Shown here: piece by piece, positions 62,527 to 64,000 of the stretch
How positions within the stretch are numbered: position 1 is the stretch's first letter
Layout: the number at the start of each line of letters is the position of its first letter
From: Phenylobacterium sp. CCH9-H3
GTDB lineage: Bacteria > Pseudomonadota > Alphaproteobacteria > Caulobacterales > Caulobacteraceae
Length of the DNA: 64,000 bases
Assembly (NCBI RefSeq): GCF_001557235.1
Contig: NZ_LSJI01000083.1
Coordinates: 37,482 to 101,481 of the forward strand
Reading direction: 5' to 3'
Position numbers and translations under genes: made by a program
Notes under the pieces: model-generated
Told to the model about the DNA's origin: nothing
Database searches by the model: none
What the model saw: the letters and a program-made list of their open reading frames with translations, nothing else

Positions 62527-63192
62527 ATGAAAACGATCATCGGTGCAGTGACGCTCGCCGCCGCAACGCTTTCCGCCGGCGCCGCAGACGCCGCAAGGAT
62601 GGTGGCTCCCGTCAGCGTCAGCGTGGCAAGCGGCGGCACGGCCGGCAGCTTCTGGACCGTCGACAACGTCATCGATCAGTCCGGACTGCTGCAGTACTAC
62701 GAGCCGGGCGTGACGGACTTCGAGGACTACGTCGCTGGCGACCCGCGTCACAACGACTCGATCAACACCCGATGGCTCAGCGATGAAAATATCACGTCCG
62801 CGAAGCTCGTCTTCGACTTCGGCGCCGACGTGACCCTGAGCGCCTTCGCGTTCTGGGATGACTTCAGCACGTCCAACTCGACCTTTCGCTTCACCTCGCT
62901 CGATGGTCTGACGACCTTTGCGGAGGTGGCCGTGGCCGATCCGAACCAGCGCGGAGTCGGCGCCCAGGCGTTCCGCCTGCCGTCGATCACGACCCGATAT
63001 CTCACCCTCGAAATCCTGGGTTGCAACCCGACGCCGTCGGGCACCCTTCGCGGCGGCTGCGGCCTGCAGGAGATCGCGTTCGCCGAGGCCCCCGCCGGGG
63101 TTCCGGAGCCTGCCACCTGGGCGATGATGATCCTGGGCTTCGGCGCGGCGGGGACCGTTCTGCGCCGACGGAAGCTCTGCGCGGCGGCCTAG
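62527..63192 (+). CDS. PEPxxWA-CTERM sorting domain protein
   Basis: 221-residue exported protein. Signal peptide MKTIIGAVTLAAATLSAGAA (to about residue 22), a jelly-roll-like body resembling discoidin/F5-8-type carbohydrate-binding proteins in layout (TSAKLVFDFGADVTLSAFAF, RFTSLDGLTTFAEVAVAD, TRYLTLEILGC), two Cys near 160-178, and the sorting tail VPEPATWAMMILGFGAAG followed by LRRRK. Function unknown; probably surface-exposed. ATG 62527 follows AAGGAGG. The preceding kinase-regulator pair and shared repeats suggest it is their target. Its stop overlaps the mazG stop in CTAG. Confidence 0.85.
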   Translation: MKTIIGAVTLAAATLSAGAADAARMVAPVSVSVASGGTAGSFWTVDNVIDQSGLLQYYEPGVTDFEDYVAGDPRHNDSINTRWLSDENITSAKLVFDFGADVTLSAFAFWDDFSTSNSTFRFTSLDGLTTFAEVAVADPNQRGVGAQAFRLPSITTRYLTLEILGCNPTPSGTLRGGCGLQEIAFAEAPAGVPEPATWAMMILGFGAAGTVLRRRKLCAAA

Positions 63193-64000
63193 CGTCGCTC
63201 CGCGGCCTTGGCCTCGTCCCAGAGGCCGTCCATCTCGGCGAGGTCGGACTGGTCGGGCGTCTTGCCCCGCTCGGCCAGTCGCGCCTCGACGTACTGAAAG
63301 CGCCGCACGAACTTGGCGTTGGTGTAGCGGATGGCGTCTTCGGGATCGATGTCGAGGGTGCGGGCGAGATTGGCCACGACGAACAGCACGTCGCCGAGCT
63401 CCTCGCGCACCTTGTCGAGATCGCCGGCCTCGACCTCGTCGAGCATCTCGCCCACCTCCTCGTGCAGCTTGCGGACCACGTCCTGCACCGTCGGCCAGAC
63501 GAAGCCCACCGTGGCGGCGCGCTTTGAGAGCTTCACGGCCCGGGTGAGCCCCGGAAGGCCCACGGGCACGTCGGCCAGCAGCCCGGCAGGCTGTCCGTCG
63601 GCTTTTCCCTCGCGCTCGGCGGCCTTGAGCTGTTCCCAGCCCTGCTTCTGGTGGGCGAGCGAGGCGTAGGTCTCGTCCCCGAACACATGTGGGTGGCGAC
63701 GGATCATCTTGTCGTTGATCGCGCGGGCCACATCGTCGAAGGCGAAGGCCCCCTGTTCCTCGGCCATGCGCGAATGGAACACGACCTGCAGCAGGAGGTC
63801 GCCCAGTTCGTCCTTCAGGTCGCCGAGGTCGTTCCGCTCGATGGCGTCGACGACCTCGTAAGCCTCCTCCACGGTGTAGGGCGCGATGGTGGCGAAGGTC
63901 TGCTCCAGGTCCCAGGGGCAGCCGTCCTTCGGATCTCGCAGTCGGGCCATGATCGCCAGCAGCCGGTCGATCGGCGCCAGGTCGGCGGGCGGGGCAGGGC
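63189..64000 (-). CDS. mazG: Nucleoside triphosphate pyrophosphohydrolase MazG, N-terminus cut
   Basis: Minus-strand gene running off the right edge. The visible 270 codons cover nearly the whole protein: PADLAPIDRLLAIMARLRDP then GCPWDLEQTFATIAPYTVEE (the conserved MazG start), the helical NTPase signature VVDAIERNDLGDLKDELGDL (E-x2-E-x12-15-E-x2-D metal site), KMIRRHPHVFGD, and a second MazG domain from about 140 with DKVREELGDVLFVVANLAR. It hydrolyses non-canonical NTPs and lowers ppGpp in E. coli. No ATG, GTG or TTG start is present between IMARL and the window edge, so the true start may be at ATG 63950 or beyond 64000. Confidence 0.94.
   Translation of the reverse strand, partial: PAPPADLAPIDRLLAIMARLRDPKDGCPWDLEQTFATIAPYTVEEAYEVVDAIERNDLGDLKDELGDLLLQVVFHSRMAEEQGAFAFDDVARAINDKMIRRHPHVFGDETYASLAHQKQGWEQLKAAEREGKADGQPAGLLADVPVGLPGLTRAVKLSKRAATVGFVWPTVQDVVRKLHEEVGEMLDEVEAGDLDKVREELGDVLFVVANLARTLDIDPEDAIRYTNAKFVRRFQYVEARLAERGKTPDQSDLAEMDGLWDEAKAAERR

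Overview
The window is a 64 kb, very GC-rich, gene-dense piece of an alphaproteobacterial chromosome. Gene content and order point to the Caulobacterales (Caulobacter/Phenylobacterium type). The evidence: the run uppS-cdsA-dxr-rseP-bamA-skp-lpxD-fabZ-lpxA-lpxI-lpxB with LpxI instead of LpxH; a fused IspDF; a GTTC-N7-GTTC LexA box of alphaproteobacterial type; the dusB-ntrB-ntrC-ntrY-ntrX-dat-hfq-hflX block with an NtrC lacking GAFTGA; and PEPxxWA-CTERM proteins. The genus is an inference. No rRNA, tRNA, CRISPR array, insertion sequence, phage gene or integrase was seen. No stretch over 300 bases lacks a gene; the longest gap is 28716-28956, which holds the rpmF leader.

Layout. 1-11039 (+): envelope biogenesis operon (isoprenoid carrier, phospholipid and MEP-pathway steps, site-2 protease, BamA, Skp, lipid A). 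11036-14217 (-): small ABM-like protein, citrate synthase, glutamyl-tRNA synthetase. 14292-17565: PEP-CTERM protein (-), then ComEC and an ASCH protein (+). 17573-24602 (-): lexA, trpC, trpD, trpG, trpE and a membrane-anchored PpiD-like foldase, with one small plus-strand gene between trpG and trpE. 24727-28715: tpiA, two minus-strand genes (VOC, GNAT), then secG and pyrG. 28957-32885: rpmF, a PhoX-type phosphatase with a Pho-box-like site, enoyl-CoA hydratase (-), enolase. 32882-35298: a LuxR-type regulator divergent from an unrecognised 394-residue protein with a glycine-rich membrane-like segment. 35367-41783: ftsB, then a pyruvate dehydrogenase operon with two glutathione-related genes inside it (pdhA, pdhB, gfa, pdhC, gpx, lpdA). 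41788-50571: DoxX, acyl-activating enzyme, lipA, a COQ10/RatA-like START protein, an amino-acid permease that appears to start at CTG, pncC/cinA, a membrane-fused spermidine-synthase-like protein, ispDF. 50671-60481: nitrogen two-component block, hfq, hflX. 60577-63192: a LytS-type kinase, a LytTR regulator and a PEP-CTERM protein. 63189-64000 (-): mazG, cut by the window edge.

Most genes are housekeeping and sit in tight operons with ATGA/GTGA/TTGA start-stop overlaps, often with TTG or GTG starts. The less ordinary signals are regulatory or of unknown function. (i) A shared direct repeat (TTCGTCGCA, 21-22 bp period) lies at nearly the same distance upstream of both the LytS-LytTR operon and the neighbouring PEP-CTERM gene, suggesting an autoregulated module with that protein as target. 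(ii) The hfq leader can form two mutually exclusive hairpins, one covering the ribosome binding site. (iii) The LuxR/394-residue pair has an AT-rich palindrome between the genes. (iv) Glutathione-linked genes are embedded in the PDH operon. (v) Two tandem NtrC-family regulators both lack the sigma-54 contact loop.
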